The translations under genes and the position numbers were made by a program. The notes beneath the pieces are model-generated. The model did no database searches. It saw only the letters and a list, made by a program, of their open reading frames with translations, and was not told the origin of the DNA. DNA of 52,531 bases from Phormidesmis priestleyi ULC007. Its GTDB lineage: Bacteria > Cyanobacteriota > Cyanobacteriia > Leptolyngbyales > Leptolyngbyaceae. Location: the NCBI RefSeq assembly GCF_001895925.1, contig NZ_MPPI01000034.1, positions 1-52,531 on the forward strand. Direction: 5' to 3'. Shown piece after piece: positions 16,157-26,823 of the stretch. The stretch's first letter is position 1. The number at the start of each line of letters is the position of its first letter.

Positions 16157-19100
16157 ATGATGCAGAACGAACCGAAGAATGGGCATCAATCCCTATCCTC
16201 TCATCCTCACAAATTGGGCTTTGTGGGTCACTTAGCCCAAAAATTCATCGACTCCAAACTGACACCTCTGATCATCTTGGTGTCATTACTGTTAGGGATT
16301 GGAGCGATCCTGATTTTGCCACGGGAAGAAGAACCGCAAATTACTGTACCGATGGCTGATGTGTTCGTGCAAATGCCAGGAGCCTCTGCCAAAGATGTGG
16401 AACAGCGTGTTACTGCACCGATGGAAAAGTTGATCAAAGAACTTCCCGGTGTGGAATATGTTTACTCCACCTCACGTCCCGGTTCATCCCTGGTGATTGT
16501 GCGCTTTCTGGTGGGACAAAACACAGAAGATTCTGTGGTGCAGCTTTACAACAAGCTCTATGCCAACTTTGACAAGATTCCACCGGGTGTCTCACAACCA
16601 TTGATTAAGTCGAGGTCAATTGATGATGTCCCAATTTTGACTTTGACTTTATGGGGTGAGCAAAGCACTGGAGCCGAATTACGGCAAATTGCAGCTCAGT
16701 TAGATGAACAAATCAAGCAAGTGCCGGATGTTTCCGAAACGACGATTATCGGTGGACAAAAGCGACAACTGCGAGTAGACCTCGATCCAACAAGGCTGAA
16801 TGCGTATGGCTTAACACCCCTAGAGATCTCAAAAGCCTTGCAGGCTCAAAACACTGAACTTGCCAGCGGTGCCTTCAACCAGAATAATCAATCGTTTCTG
16901 GTCAGAACCCAGAGCTTTATGCGATCGGCAGAAGATGCGAAAGGATTAGTAGTTGCGGTTGCCAATAATCAACCTGTGTATCTGCGCGATGTGGCAACCG
17001 TCACCGATGGTTCAGAAGAACCTGCCAGCTATGTGTTCTTTGGACAGGGAAAGCAAACCGAAACGCATCAGAGCATACCAGAGCAGTCTACTGGAGAAGC
17101 CGAAGCCGTCACGATCGCGATCGCCAAACGCTCTGGAGCCAATGCGATTCAAGTCTCGCATCATGTGCTGCATAAACTCGATCAAATTAAACGCAACTAT
17201 ATTCCAAATAATGTCAATCTGACCGTCACACGGGACTATGGTGAGACCGCCGCAGAGCGATCGAATGAACTCCTGTTTCATATGCTAATCGCGGTTGGTT
17301 CTGTGACGCTCCTCATGTGGTTTGTGATGGGCAAAAAAGAGGCAATAGTGGTGGCAGTCTCGATTCCCGTTACCTTGTCACTCACCCTTGCTAGTTTTGT
17401 TTTTTATGACTTCACGCTGAATCGAGTCACCTTCTTTGCGCTGATTTTCTCGATTGGCATTCTGGTGGATGATGCGATCGTGGTCGTGGAAAATGTGGGT
17501 CGCCATCTGCAATTACCCGAAAATAAAACACGCTTGCAACTGTCTACCAATCGTCGGCGCACCCTGCAACAGATTGTCTTAGAAGCGGTGGATGAGGTTG
17601 GTAATCCCACCATGCTGGCAACCTTGGCGGTCATTGCAGCGATCCTGCCTATGGCGTTTGTGGGCGGCTTGATGGGTCCTTATATGCTGCCAATTCCGCT
17701 CGGTGCCTCTGCTGCCATGATCTTTTCAGCCCTGGTAGCATTCATTGTGGTGCCTTGGACAACGATGCGGGTGTTCAGTGGAGCCAGCCATGCTGCTCAT
17801 GCTCACGGAGAGGATGCGCTCAGTAAGCTGTATCGTCGGTTTATGGTTCCACTGATCCATTATCCTCGCCGGGGAACGGCTTTTCTGGTGACAACGGTGT
17901 TAGCTCTGGTTCTCATTATCGGCGGGCTGGCAGGCTTTAAGCTGATGATTCTCAAGATGCTACCGTTTGACAATAAAAGCGAATTGCAAGTAGTGGTGAA
18001 TATGCCGGAAGGTACGACACTGGAACAGACCGCCAGAGCGACAAAAGAAATGGGGCAATACCTCGCTACTGTACCGGAAGTGATTCACTATCAAAGTTAT
18101 GTCGGTACGTCTTCTCCCTACAATTTTAATGGGTTAGTGCGACATTACTTTTTGCGATCGGGCACCAATGTTGCCGATCTTCAGGTGAACTTTTTGCCAA
18201 AAGGAGAACGTAAACGTCAGAGCCACGACATTGCCAAAGCCATTCGTCCGAAGCTGAAAGAAATTGGCGATCGCTACAGTGCCCGGATTCAAGTGGCTGA
18301 AATTCCCCCTGGACCTCCAGTGCTGCAAACCCTGGTCACTGAAGTGTATGGTCCCAACTATCAAGGACAGATTGACCTCGCCACAAAAATTCGCCAGTTG
18401 TATCAGTCAACCGATGGGGTCGTCGATGTGGACTGGTATGTGGAAGCACCGCAGACCGATTATCGCTTGGTCATCGATCGCGAGAAAGCCGCCTTGAACG
18501 GCATCAGCCCCACCCAAATTTCAGAGGTCTTGCAAATGGCTTTATCAGGGCAGAATGTCGGGCTTCTGCATGATGAAAATGCGCGTGAGGATGTGGCGAT
18601 TAATCTGCGCTTTAGTCAATCGAGCCGTACCAGCCTGGATGATCTAAAAGCCCTCAACCTCAAAGGAGCCAATGGTAATTTAGTCCCTTTGAGTGCCTTG
18701 GTGAAAACGGAAACGACTACAGCAGATACCAGTATTTATCATAAAAACTTGCAGCCCGTTGTCTATATCCTGGGTGATGTTTCCGGCAGAGTAGAAAGTG
18801 CGGTCTATGCCATGCTCAACCTACAACCCCAGATCGATAAGCTCGTTCCGACCACTGGCACCAAGGTTCAGACCTACCTGACAGAACAACCCCCAACCAC
18901 TGAAACTTATGCGATCAAGTGGGATGGCGAATGGCAAGTCACCTACGAAGTCTTCCGCGATCTCGGTCTTGCTTTTGCGGTGGTGTTGGTACTGATTTAT
19001 GCTTTGGTAGTGGGCTGGTTCCAATCATTTACCACCCCCCTCGTAATCATGGCGGCCATTCCTTTTTCGCTGATCGGCATTATGCCTGCCCATTGGTTAA

Positions 19101-19504
19101 TGGGTTCCTTCTTCACGGCAACCTCAATGATTGGTTTCATTGCTGGAGCGGGGATTGTGGTACGCAACTCGATTATCCTCGTAGACTTTATTGAGTTACG
19201 ACTGAAAGAAGGAATGCCCTTAGAAGAAGCCGTGATCGATGCGGGCGCTGTCCGATTCCGTCCCATGCTGCTTACTGCTGCTGCCGTAGTGGTGGGATCA
19301 GCCATTATCCTCACTGACCCAATCTTTCAGGGATTAGCCATCTCGCTGATGGCAGGGGAAGTCGCATCGTTGTTACTGTCGCGATCGGCGGTGCCCATTC
19401 TCTATTACAAACTCTGGCGCGATCGCAAAGGCAATCCGAACGATACTTACGCTGGCGTAAATCAACCTATTGTCGAAATAACGAGTGATGGGATGACGGG
19501 ATGA
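16157..19504 (+). CDS. RND family efflux transporter permease (AcrB-type)
   Basis: The 1115-residue protein has the usual RND architecture: N-terminal helix, a porter domain ([17 protein letters not shown]), a helix bundle with [14 protein letters not shown], and a second half that repeats it ([16 protein letters not shown]). It is driven by the proton gradient and works with the adaptor just upstream. Substrate is unknown. The sulfide-operon context suggests export of toxic sulfur, metal or organic compounds. Confidence 0.92.
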   Translation: MMQNEPKNGHQSLSSHPHKLGFVGHLAQKFIDSKLTPLIILVSLLLGIGAILILPREEEPQITVPMADVFVQMPGASAKDVEQRVTAPMEKLIKELPGVEYVYSTSRPGSSLVIVRFLVGQNTEDSVVQLYNKLYANFDKIPPGVSQPLIKSRSIDDVPILTLTLWGEQSTGAELRQIAAQLDEQIKQVPDVSETTIIGGQKRQLRVDLDPTRLNAYGLTPLEISKALQAQNTELASGAFNQNNQSFLVRTQSFMRSAEDAKGLVVAVANNQPVYLRDVATVTDGSEEPASYVFFGQGKQTETHQSIPEQSTGEAEAVTIAIAKRSGANAIQVSHHVLHKLDQIKRNYIPNNVNLTVTRDYGETAAERSNELLFHMLIAVGSVTLLMWFVMGKKEAIVVAVSIPVTLSLTLASFVFYDFTLNRVTFFALIFSIGILVDDAIVVVENVGRHLQLPENKTRLQLSTNRRRTLQQIVLEAVDEVGNPTMLATLAVIAAILPMAFVGGLMGPYMLPIPLGASAAMIFSALVAFIVVPWTTMRVFSGASHAAHAHGEDALSKLYRRFMVPLIHYPRRGTAFLVTTVLALVLIIGGLAGFKLMILKMLPFDNKSELQVVVNMPEGTTLEQTARATKEMGQYLATVPEVIHYQSYVGTSSPYNFNGLVRHYFLRSGTNVADLQVNFLPKGERKRQSHDIAKAIRPKLKEIGDRYSARIQVAEIPPGPPVLQTLVTEVYGPNYQGQIDLATKIRQLYQSTDGVVDVDWYVEAPQTDYRLVIDREKAALNGISPTQISEVLQMALSGQNVGLLHDENAREDVAINLRFSQSSRTSLDDLKALNLKGANGNLVPLSALVKTETTTADTSIYHKNLQPVVYILGDVSGRVESAVYAMLNLQPQIDKLVPTTGTKVQTYLTEQPPTTETYAIKWDGEWQVTYEVFRDLGLAFAVVLVLIYALVVGWFQSFTTPLVIMAAIPFSLIGIMPAHWLMGSFFTATSMIGFIAGAGIVVRNSIILVDFIELRLKEGMPLEEAVIDAGAVRFRPMLLTAAAVVVGSAIILTDPIFQGLAISLMAGEVASLLLSRSAVPILYYKLWRDRKGNPNDTYAGVNQPIVEITSDGMTG

Positions 19505-19578
19505 TGGGACTTCTCACCCTTTTGTCATCACATCCCCTCTTCCCACTCATCCTTCCACCCTCCTCCCCTCAAAACCTG

Positions 19579-20256
19579 ATGGAACCCATTCACATTTCCT
19601 ACTTTTCCGATGTTCTTTGCGTCTGGGCCTATATCGCCCAAATTCGCCTGGATGAGTTGAGAACAACCTTTCAAGACAAGATTGCGATCGCGCCACACTT
19701 TGTCCCTGTCTTTGGCAATGCCCGTGAAAAGTTAGAAAATAGCTGGCGTGATAAGGGCGGCTTCAAAGGTTATAGCGACCACATTCACGAAGTCGTTAAA
19801 AAGTTTGATCACATCACTGTTCATCCCGATATCTGGACTAATGTGATCCCACCCTCGTCCACTTCTTGCCATTTGTTCCTGCATGCAATTCAATTACTGG
19901 AAATCAAGGGCATTGTCCCAAAATCAGAGCAAGTTTCTGAAAAAGCAATTTGGGCGTTTCGGGAAGCGTTTTTTACCAAACTGGCGAATGTTTCCGATCG
20001 CAAGGTGCAACTTGAACTTGCAGAAGAGCTAGGACTCCCGATCGCCGCCATCCAAGAGCAGATTGATAGCGGTGAGGCGTATGCTTTGCTATCGAAGGAT
20101 TTTGAGTTGGTCAAAGAGCATACAGTGACGGTCAGCCCCACCCTAATTTTTAATGAAGGACGGCAGAGACTTAACGGCAATGTGGGCTATCGAGTCATCG
20201 AAGCCAATATTCGCGAGTTACTACACAATCCACCTGATGAACAATCCTGGTGCTAG
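19579..20256 (+). CDS. DsbA-family (FrnE-like) thioredoxin-fold oxidoreductase
   Basis: The ATG at 19579 gives MEPIHISYFSDVLCVWAYIA, a typical DsbA/FrnE start, and 226 residues. The usual CPWC is reduced to CVWA with a single cysteine. The cis-Pro region VSPTLIFNEGRQRLNG is present. The reading frame upstream to 19501 is open but low-complexity. In this operon it may handle persulfides or thiols; this is inference. Confidence 0.75.
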   Translation: MEPIHISYFSDVLCVWAYIAQIRLDELRTTFQDKIAIAPHFVPVFGNAREKLENSWRDKGGFKGYSDHIHEVVKKFDHITVHPDIWTNVIPPSSTSCHLFLHAIQLLEIKGIVPKSEQVSEKAIWAFREAFFTKLANVSDRKVQLELAEELGLPIAAIQEQIDSGEAYALLSKDFELVKEHTVTVSPTLIFNEGRQRLNGNVGYRVIEANIRELLHNPPDEQSWC

Positions 20257-20291
20257 GGAGGAAGATTGGGCGATCGCCATCAAGTTAACCA

Positions 20292-20585
20292 TTGATAGGT
20301 AAAGTCGATAGCGCTGAACTCGTACCTTTTTCGTTAGGTCTTGTATCGTATTCAATCAATAGCAAGCGAAATTGTGCGATCGGTATGGCTCTATGTAGTG
20401 ATTGGCATTGCGATCGGGCAGTCATTCATGGTTATGTGCCGACAGATTTCATTATCGAACACCGTTGCACTCTCTCGGATGCAGTTGGAGCGAGAAATCC
20501 AGGAAGGTCAGTTTCGTCGGGGACACAGTGCGGTTGTGCAAGTGCTTGCTGTCAAACCGTCGTTAGAACAGTAGGGGAAATGTGA
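20292..20585 (+). pseudogene. Permease (DUF318-like) C-terminal remnant, frameshifted
   Basis: One frame gives EIVRSVWLYVVIGIAIG and the overlapping frame continues with VIHGYVPTDFIIEH. Together they match the end of predicted DUF318-type permeases. No intact frame covers both, and the 5' part of the gene is missing. It lies between the DsbA-like gene and the Fe-S fusion gene. Confidence 0.5.
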
Positions 20586-20681
20586 GGGTGAGATAATGAA
20601 ATAGTGGAATACTAGATAGCTCACCTCCCACTTTCTCGCCTTTCCACTCCCTTTCATCATGCAGTTCGCTGCAACAGGTGT

Positions 20682-23390
20682 ATGAATTCTGGAACAACTT
20701 CTACAGCCTCTGTCCAAACTTATTCCAGGCTGACTGCGACCGATCAGCCCTTGCCCTGGGACGCAGATACCGCTAGTGCTGTGACCGCTGATGACAAGGC
20801 TGTTGAAGAGTGTCGGCATTGGTTAAGTTTTCATCGGCTTTGGGGACAATTGCCAGCAGAGGCATTGCAAGCGATCGCCCAGTCCTTATATTGCTTTCGC
20901 GTTGAACCTCAAACGCTGATTTACCAGGAAGGGCAAGACAATATTGGACTGTACCTGCTGAAGTGGGGCGCAGTCGAGATTTGGCGGCTCGCCTCGATTG
21001 GCAAATCTTTGATTCGCTATCGCAGTGCTGGAGAGCTATTCGGCTATGCATCACTGATGGCAACCCCCGAAAACGGCAGGCACCAGACGCAGGCGATCGC
21101 CCTCACTGCCAGCGAAATCTGGTTTTTGCCCCAGGCTCAGTTTCATCAGTTAATGCAGCAGTATATCGAGCTTGAACATCTGTTCAATGCCCTGTTAGCG
21201 CAAGACTTAAACGCCTTCAGTGCCCGCATTGCTCAAGAACAGCACCGGATTCAAGGCTTACAGTCCTATATTCAAGCGGTTCCAACGGGGGAAATACTGG
21301 GCGACAGCAAAGCCAGTCAAAAGCTAGTGGAACAAGTTGATCAAGCCGCCGCCACTCTAAAACCTGTTTTGTTTCAAGCTCAACCTGGAACTGGAAAAAC
21401 CTTTCTGGCAGGGCTGATTCATGCCCGTTCTGGACTCGCAGACCAACCGTTTGCGGAGCTAGATTGTGCCAGGTTGCCTCGATCGGAGGATGGTAGGCTC
21501 AATACTGATTCTTTATTTGGCAGAGTCGGCGGACAAGCGGGCATCCTCGTACTGTTGGAGCGGGGAACGCTATTGCTGAATAATGTCCAGGTGTTGGGCG
21601 CGGGAGATTGCGATCGCCTCACCCACTACTGCCAAACGGGTGGCATTTTGCCAAATCATGGGCTGAGTGGTTCTCACACGCTGACCACCGAGCCTCCCCA
21701 GCCTGTTCAGTCCTGGGTTCGCTTAATCCTTGCCGCTCCAGACAAACTACAATTGCCAGCGGTAGACGCAATTTCCATCAAGCTGTTTAGCTTGCCCCAG
21801 CGCAAGGCAGATATTCCAGCCTTTGCCCGTTACTTCTTAGCCCAGTTCTGTCAGGCACAAAACCGTCCCCTGCTAGACCTGGATCAGTCGGATCTGCGTC
21901 GCTTGCTTAGCTATGACTATCCTGGCAACCTTACAGAACTGGCAGAAATTTTGCATCGGGCGGTGATCATGACCCCACTAGGGCAGTCCGTGATTGCAGA
22001 ACAAGCCCTCTGGTCGGTGCAGTCTGCGAAGAACGCTTTCCGGGTGGATCTGCTCACCCATGTACCCTGGCTACGGGAAGTGTTGCTGAGTCGCTGGTAT
22101 CCAGAGGGCATCTGGTTTGTAATGATGGCATTTTTTGTGCCCGTCACGATCGCTGGGTTCATGGGTCCCCAAGCACGAGATAGCAGTGTGACGCTCAATC
22201 TTTTTTGGGCGTGGTGGTGGCCCGGTTATCTGTTTCTCTTCGTTTTTGTCGGTCGGCTCTGGTGTGCCGTTTGCCCCTTCATGATCACGGTAGAATGGCT
22301 TCGCCGTTTTTCCCTCTGGCTGTTTCCGCGCCAGCAACTCACCTGGAATACCCAATGGTTAAATCGCTGGGGAGCCTGGATCTTGTTTGGTGGCTTTTTA
22401 GCCATTTATTTGTGGGAGAAGCTGTGGGACTTACCGCACCATGCGGTGCTTTCTGCCTGGTTGCTCTTGACGATTACAGCCGGAGCGGTGATTTTTAGCC
22501 TGATTTATGAGCGCAGGCTTTGGTGTCGCTATCTCTGCCCGATCGGCGGGATGAACGGAATGTTTGCCAAGCTGGCAATGGTAGAGTTGCGATCGACTCA
22601 ACAGGTGTGTGGCAGTCAGTGCAGCACTTTTGGTTGCTATAAAGGCAGTAGCGCCACCCCCGTTACCTTTGCCGATGCCCTGCCTACTGAAGGACAGGCA
22701 ACGGGCGGCTGTCCGCTCTACTCTCATCCCGCCCAATTGACGGACAACCGGGACTGTGTGCTGTGTATGACCTGCCTCAAAGCCTGCCCCAATCGCTCAG
22801 CGCAGTTAAACCTACGGTTTCCCACATCAGACTTGCTGGACAATCACCGAGGCTTTTGGGCGGAAGTCGCGCTCCTCTTGCTGCTGTTTGGTGGGGTGTT
22901 TATGCACCATGCCCAGCGGCTTTTAGGCTGGCTGGGCTTCCACGATATTCCCATTGATGCGGATCATTTACTGACCAGTGCAGCGATCGCCCTAGCGCTC
23001 CTGACTATTCCGGCAGTGCTGACCTATGGCACTCATGCGATCGCTCGACTGCTTGATCCCGAACAACCCACCTATCTCACCGTCATCTATGCCTATCTGC
23101 CCTTTACCCTGGCAGCCAACCTGGCACACTATATCCCAGCAGCGGTCACAGAAGCAGGTCAAATTTTGCCTGTTTTGGCGCGAACCCTTGGCTCTAGCGG
23201 CACGGGCTTACCGACGCTCACCTGGAGTGCGGATGTTGCCGCTTTTCTTCAGGGAGTCACGCTGCTCTCCGCTCTGATTTTTAGTGTCTATCCGCTTTTA
23301 CGCATTACCCAACGCACCTTGCTCAGCAATCTGCCTCATTTGCTGTTAATTGCCGGACTGACGGTGACGAGTTTCTGGCTCATTATTTGA
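20682..23390 (+). CDS. cNMP-binding / AAA+ / NapH-NosR-type polyferredoxin fusion protein
   Basis: The 902-residue protein joins three modules. Residues ~45-180 form a Crp-like cyclic-nucleotide fold. Residues ~200-450 form an AAA+ domain of sigma-54-activator type with Walker A QPGTGKT near 233, but without GAFTGA and without a C-terminal HTH. From ~465 a polytopic membrane part begins, with Fe-S ligands CAVCP, CRYLCPIGG, CGSQC and CVLCMTCLKACP. The last part resembles NosR/NapH/RdxA electron-transfer proteins. It may couple a signal domain to membrane redox chemistry. The function is not known. Confidence 0.85.
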   Translation: MNSGTTSTASVQTYSRLTATDQPLPWDADTASAVTADDKAVEECRHWLSFHRLWGQLPAEALQAIAQSLYCFRVEPQTLIYQEGQDNIGLYLLKWGAVEIWRLASIGKSLIRYRSAGELFGYASLMATPENGRHQTQAIALTASEIWFLPQAQFHQLMQQYIELEHLFNALLAQDLNAFSARIAQEQHRIQGLQSYIQAVPTGEILGDSKASQKLVEQVDQAAATLKPVLFQAQPGTGKTFLAGLIHARSGLADQPFAELDCARLPRSEDGRLNTDSLFGRVGGQAGILVLLERGTLLLNNVQVLGAGDCDRLTHYCQTGGILPNHGLSGSHTLTTEPPQPVQSWVRLILAAPDKLQLPAVDAISIKLFSLPQRKADIPAFARYFLAQFCQAQNRPLLDLDQSDLRRLLSYDYPGNLTELAEILHRAVIMTPLGQSVIAEQALWSVQSAKNAFRVDLLTHVPWLREVLLSRWYPEGIWFVMMAFFVPVTIAGFMGPQARDSSVTLNLFWAWWWPGYLFLFVFVGRLWCAVCPFMITVEWLRRFSLWLFPRQQLTWNTQWLNRWGAWILFGGFLAIYLWEKLWDLPHHAVLSAWLLLTITAGAVIFSLIYERRLWCRYLCPIGGMNGMFAKLAMVELRSTQQVCGSQCSTFGCYKGSSATPVTFADALPTEGQATGGCPLYSHPAQLTDNRDCVLCMTCLKACPNRSAQLNLRFPTSDLLDNHRGFWAEVALLLLLFGGVFMHHAQRLLGWLGFHDIPIDADHLLTSAAIALALLTIPAVLTYGTHAIARLLDPEQPTYLTVIYAYLPFTLAANLAHYIPAAVTEAGQILPVLARTLGSSGTGLPTLTWSADVAAFLQGVTLLSALIFSVYPLLRITQRTLLSNLPHLLLIAGLTVTSFWLII

Positions 23391-23409
23391 GGGATTCTCA
23401 ATTTACTTT

Positions 23410-24420
23410 ATGAATATTTATAAGGACATTGCTGAAATCACGGGTCACACACCGCTCATCAAGCTGCAACGGTTGCCTCAGCAGTTTGGCTGTGTTGCCG
23501 AAATTGTGCTGAAGCTAGAAGGCATGAATCCGGCTAAGTCTGTAAAAGATCGGATCGCTGTCAGCATGATGCTCGAAGCGGAACGGTCGGGGCTGATTCA
23601 ACCCGGAATTTCGACGATCGTGGAGGCAACCTCTGGGAATACTGGCATTGGTTTAGCGATGGTGTGTGCCGCCAAGGGCTATCGCCTGATTCTGACGATG
23701 CCAGACAATATGAGCCAGGAACGACGGGAAATTGTGCAAGCGTATGGAGCAGAGATCATCTTGACTCCCGCCGCAGACGATATGCAAGGGGCGATCGCCC
23801 ACGCCAATCAGCTGCTCACCACACTGCCCCACGCCTTTTCACCCCATCAGTTCAGCAATCCTGCCAATCCCAAAATCCATTACGACACCACTGGACCCGA
23901 AATTTGGCAGGATACCGATGGCCAACTCGCTGCATTAGTATTAGGCGTGGGGACGGGCGGTACTCTCACTGGCGCTGGACGCTATCTTAAACAGCAAAAT
24001 CCTAACCTCCAGATTGTTGCCGTCGAACCCGCCAACAGTGCCGTGCTGAGTGGCAAGCCTGCGGGTGAACATAACTTACAAGGCATTGGCGCAGGGTTTA
24101 TACCGGATGTCTTGCGAGTGGATTTGATTGATGAAATTGTCACCGTTACCGAAGCGCAGGCTTACGAGACGGGGCGACAATTAGCGCAAGTAGAAGGCAT
24201 CATGAGCGGTATTTCAACGGGTGCAGCGGTTTATGCGGGGTTACACATCGGGCAGCGATTAGCGCAAAGCGCAACTCCGCAGGAACCGCACTACCAGGAT
24301 CAACGGATTGTGATCATTCAACCCAGTGCAGGAGAACGCTATCTCAGTACAGCCATGTGGCACGAAATCAGTACAGAGAACGCTTTACAACCGCCTTCCA
24401 CTGCATTAAGTCATGGATGA
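23410..24420 (+). CDS. cysK: Cysteine synthase (O-acetylserine sulfhydrylase)
   Basis: This PLP enzyme fixes sulfide into cysteine. The 336-residue protein shows the PLP-lysine motif NPAKSVKDR, the substrate loop ATSGNTGIGLA, the glycine-rich phosphate loop GVGTGGTLTGAG and the SGISTGAA segment. It lies 19 bp after the Fe-S fusion gene and gives a sulfide-assimilation branch within the SQR cluster. Confidence 0.93.
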   Translation: MNIYKDIAEITGHTPLIKLQRLPQQFGCVAEIVLKLEGMNPAKSVKDRIAVSMMLEAERSGLIQPGISTIVEATSGNTGIGLAMVCAAKGYRLILTMPDNMSQERREIVQAYGAEIILTPAADDMQGAIAHANQLLTTLPHAFSPHQFSNPANPKIHYDTTGPEIWQDTDGQLAALVLGVGTGGTLTGAGRYLKQQNPNLQIVAVEPANSAVLSGKPAGEHNLQGIGAGFIPDVLRVDLIDEIVTVTEAQAYETGRQLAQVEGIMSGISTGAAVYAGLHIGQRLAQSATPQEPHYQDQRIVIIQPSAGERYLSTAMWHEISTENALQPPSTALSHG

Positions 24421-24982
24421 AATGTCGTCTGATTCTGAACAAATCTGGCAGGTTCACGATCGATTCCTGGAACTGCATTCGCGTTGGATGACCTTGATTG
24501 GCGAACACCTACAAGACCATCAGGGGGAAATCCTAGCATACTGGCGGATTGAGAAGGCAGATTCCGTGATTGTTTTGCCGATTCAGGACGGTCAAATTTT
24601 GCTTCCGCCTCCAAGCTATCGTCCTGGCGTTGGGCAGGTAACGTTGGATTTTCCGGGTGGTCGAGTGTCAGAGGGACAGACGCTTGCACAGGCAGCGATC
24701 GCAACCTTAAAGCGAGAATTAGGGATTGAAGCAGCGAATATCACTCAATTAATTCCCTTAAACACCCAAGGTTGGGCAGTGAACAGTTCCTTTTCCAATC
24801 AGAAACTGTATGGTTTTGTGGCGCACATTGACAACACAAAACTACGCTCTGAATTAGTTGCAGTTACTTATTCAGTAACTTTAGCAGAAGTCCAAGATTT
24901 ACTTCAGAACCTCACTTGTGTACAATGCCGTGCTGTATTTTTGGAATGGTGGTTAAACTTCAAATACAGCAATTTTCAGTAG
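24413..24982 (+). CDS. NUDIX-fold hydrolase, degenerate box
   Basis: The 189-residue protein contains a Nudix-like segment [20 protein letters not shown] followed by ELGIEA. The canonical REUxEExGU is incomplete, so catalysis is uncertain. The start overlaps the cysK end by 8 bp, suggesting translational coupling. Substrate is unknown. Confidence 0.7.
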   Translation: MDEMSSDSEQIWQVHDRFLELHSRWMTLIGEHLQDHQGEILAYWRIEKADSVIVLPIQDGQILLPPPSYRPGVGQVTLDFPGGRVSEGQTLAQAAIATLKRELGIEAANITQLIPLNTQGWAVNSSFSNQKLYGFVAHIDNTKLRSELVAVTYSVTLAEVQDLLQNLTCVQCRAVFLEWWLNFKYSNFQ

Positions 24983-25118
24983 GGTGGGCTTTACCAGGCG
25001 CAAAATCCAACGAGAAGTTGTAAGCATTGCGTTCATGGATGACTTCAATTCCCAAATTGGCGCAGTTTAGTACATCCGCCCATGCGAGAACAGATTGCCT
25101 TGATCATCCAAAACTGAT
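24983..25118 (-). pseudogene. psbA: psbA (D1) C-terminal remnant
   Basis: The minus strand reads [13 protein letters not shown] and, after a frameshift, [20 protein letters not shown] followed by AYNFSLDF. This corresponds to the C-terminal end of photosystem II D1 (consensus HERNAHNFPLDLA). It differs from the standard D1 end in several positions. Only about 45 codons remain, ending next to the HxlR gene. Confidence 0.8.
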
Positions 25119-25121
25119 TGG

Positions 25122-25478
25122 TTAACCCCGTATCAGGGGACAAACACAACTCTCCTGTTCCAGCCACTGCGATCCCACTTGATGTAGAGCGACCATCACA
25201 GGTTGAATTTGATGCCCTTTAGACGTGAGGGAATATTCGACACGGGGCGGAATCTCCGCATAAACCCGACGCTCAACTAACCCTTGAGCTTCCAACTCAC
25301 GCAGGCGTTGAGTTAGGGTTTTGGTACTGATGCCAGGGAGTGCCGCTAATAATTCATGGGTGCGTCGATCGCCACCAAACAGCTCTCTCAGAACCAAAAC
25401 TGACCACTTATTGTCTAATAAATCTACCACAAATTGAATCGGGCATTTAATCTCTGAACACTGGCTGAGATCTAGCAT
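25122..25478 (-). CDS. HxlR-family regulator with four cysteines (ChlR-like)
   Basis: The 118-residue winged-helix protein has the HxlR core (LLDNKWSVLVLRELFGGDRR, LPGISTKTLTQRLREL). Two cysteines lie near the N-terminus (C7, C12) and two near the C-terminus (C111, C113). ChlR of Synechococcus sp. PCC 7002, which activates the chlAII-ho2-hemN-desF genes, uses an oxygen-sensitive [4Fe-4S] cluster. The divergent position next to acsF-ho-hemN here supports the same role. Cluster binding is inferred. Confidence 0.8.
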   Translation of the reverse strand: MLDLSQCSEIKCPIQFVVDLLDNKWSVLVLRELFGGDRRTHELLAALPGISTKTLTQRLRELEAQGLVERRVYAEIPPRVEYSLTSKGHQIQPVMVALHQVGSQWLEQESCVCPLIRG

Positions 25479-25735
25479 AAACTCCGCTCACAATGGACTT
25501 CCCAGGAGTAGATAACTGCGCGATCTCAATCTGGGCTGAACCTCTAAAACGCTTGTAACGTTTTTCTGACCTGTAAAATTAGAATTTCAATATTTCTTTA
25601 GAAATGGCGCAACTCCTGGTATTTATTCTAATGCTTTACGCTCGGTAACTATGAGATAGCGTTGGTAACTGACTTGTGAACGATCGTCAATTCAGGGAAG
25701 GTGGGTTCAGTCACAAATCACCACACCTTTCTTCT

Positions 25736-26812
25736 ATGGTTAATTCCATTGCGATACCTGAGGCGACAGGTCTTCGAGCCGGTATCAAGGCACCTGTCCA
25801 AGAAACCCTATTAACCCCGCGCTTTTACACCACTAATTTTGATGCCATTGCTCAAATGGATCTGTCTGGTCAACAGGCAGAATTAGAAGCAATTTTGGCA
25901 GAACTGCGAGCAGACTATAACCGCTATCATTTTGTCCGTAATGAAGAGTTTGAGCAATGCTGGAATCATATTGATGGCGACACACGAAAGGCGTTTATTG
26001 ACTTTTTAGAGCGCTCCTGCACCTCAGAATTTTCGGGCTTTCTATTATTTAAAGAACTCTCCCGCAAACTGAAGGGGCGCAATCCGGTATTGTCTGAAGC
26101 TTTTAGCCTCCTGGCACGGGATGAAGCGCGTCATGCTGGCTTCTTGAATAAGGCGATGGCGGATTTTGGGTTGTCTCTGGATCTAGGCTACTTAACGAAA
26201 AATCGTCCCTACACCTTCTTCCCGCCGGAGTGGGTCATCTACACCGTTTATCTGTCTGAAAAGATTGGCTACTGGCGCTATATTCTCGTCTATCGCCATC
26301 TGCAACAGCATCCAGAGCATCAAATTTATCCCCTGTTTCGCTACTTCGAGAATTGGTGTCAAGACGAAAATCGGCATGGAGATTTCTTCAAGGTATTGTT
26401 GCGATCGCAGCCCAAACTCTGGAATAACTGGAAGGCAAGATTCTGGTCTCGCTTTTTCTTGCTGACCGTGTTTGCTACCCACACCCTGACAGTATTGGAG
26501 CGTTCCTCGTTTTATGAATCGATTGGTATTGATTCACATGAATACAATCAACAGGTGATTGATAACACCAATGAAACAGCCAAACGGGCATTTCCCAGTA
26601 TTTTAGATACCTACCATCCAGAATTCTTCCCCCGGTTGGAGAAATGTGCGATCGCCAGTCAAACGTTGGCGGCAATCTCTAGTAACCAGCGCCCTACCGT
26701 GATCCAATTTTGTCAGAAATTACCCTGGATCGCTGTAATTGTCTGGCAGTTGCTGCGCCTTTACTTACTACCCTCGATTAACGCTGAAACTTCCAGAACC
26801 GCAGTCAATTAG
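25736..26812 (+). CDS. acsF: Aerobic-type Mg-protoporphyrin IX monomethyl ester cyclase (low-oxygen paralogue)
   Basis: AcsF/ChlA makes ring E of chlorophyll with a diiron centre. The 358-residue protein has the iron-binding motifs DEARHAGF and DENRHGDF and the family blocks KAPVQETLLTPRFYTTNF and SEKIGYWRYI. The ATG at 25736 matches the family start; the frame is open from a GTG at 25676. The operon with heme oxygenase and hemN matches the chlAII-ho2-hemN low-oxygen cluster. Confidence 0.93.
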   Translation: MVNSIAIPEATGLRAGIKAPVQETLLTPRFYTTNFDAIAQMDLSGQQAELEAILAELRADYNRYHFVRNEEFEQCWNHIDGDTRKAFIDFLERSCTSEFSGFLLFKELSRKLKGRNPVLSEAFSLLARDEARHAGFLNKAMADFGLSLDLGYLTKNRPYTFFPPEWVIYTVYLSEKIGYWRYILVYRHLQQHPEHQIYPLFRYFENWCQDENRHGDFFKVLLRSQPKLWNNWKARFWSRFFLLTVFATHTLTVLERSSFYESIGIDSHEYNQQVIDNTNETAKRAFPSILDTYHPEFFPRLEKCAIASQTLAAISSNQRPTVIQFCQKLPWIAVIVWQLLRLYLLPSINAETSRTAVN

Positions 26813-26823
26813 GATATCTTACC

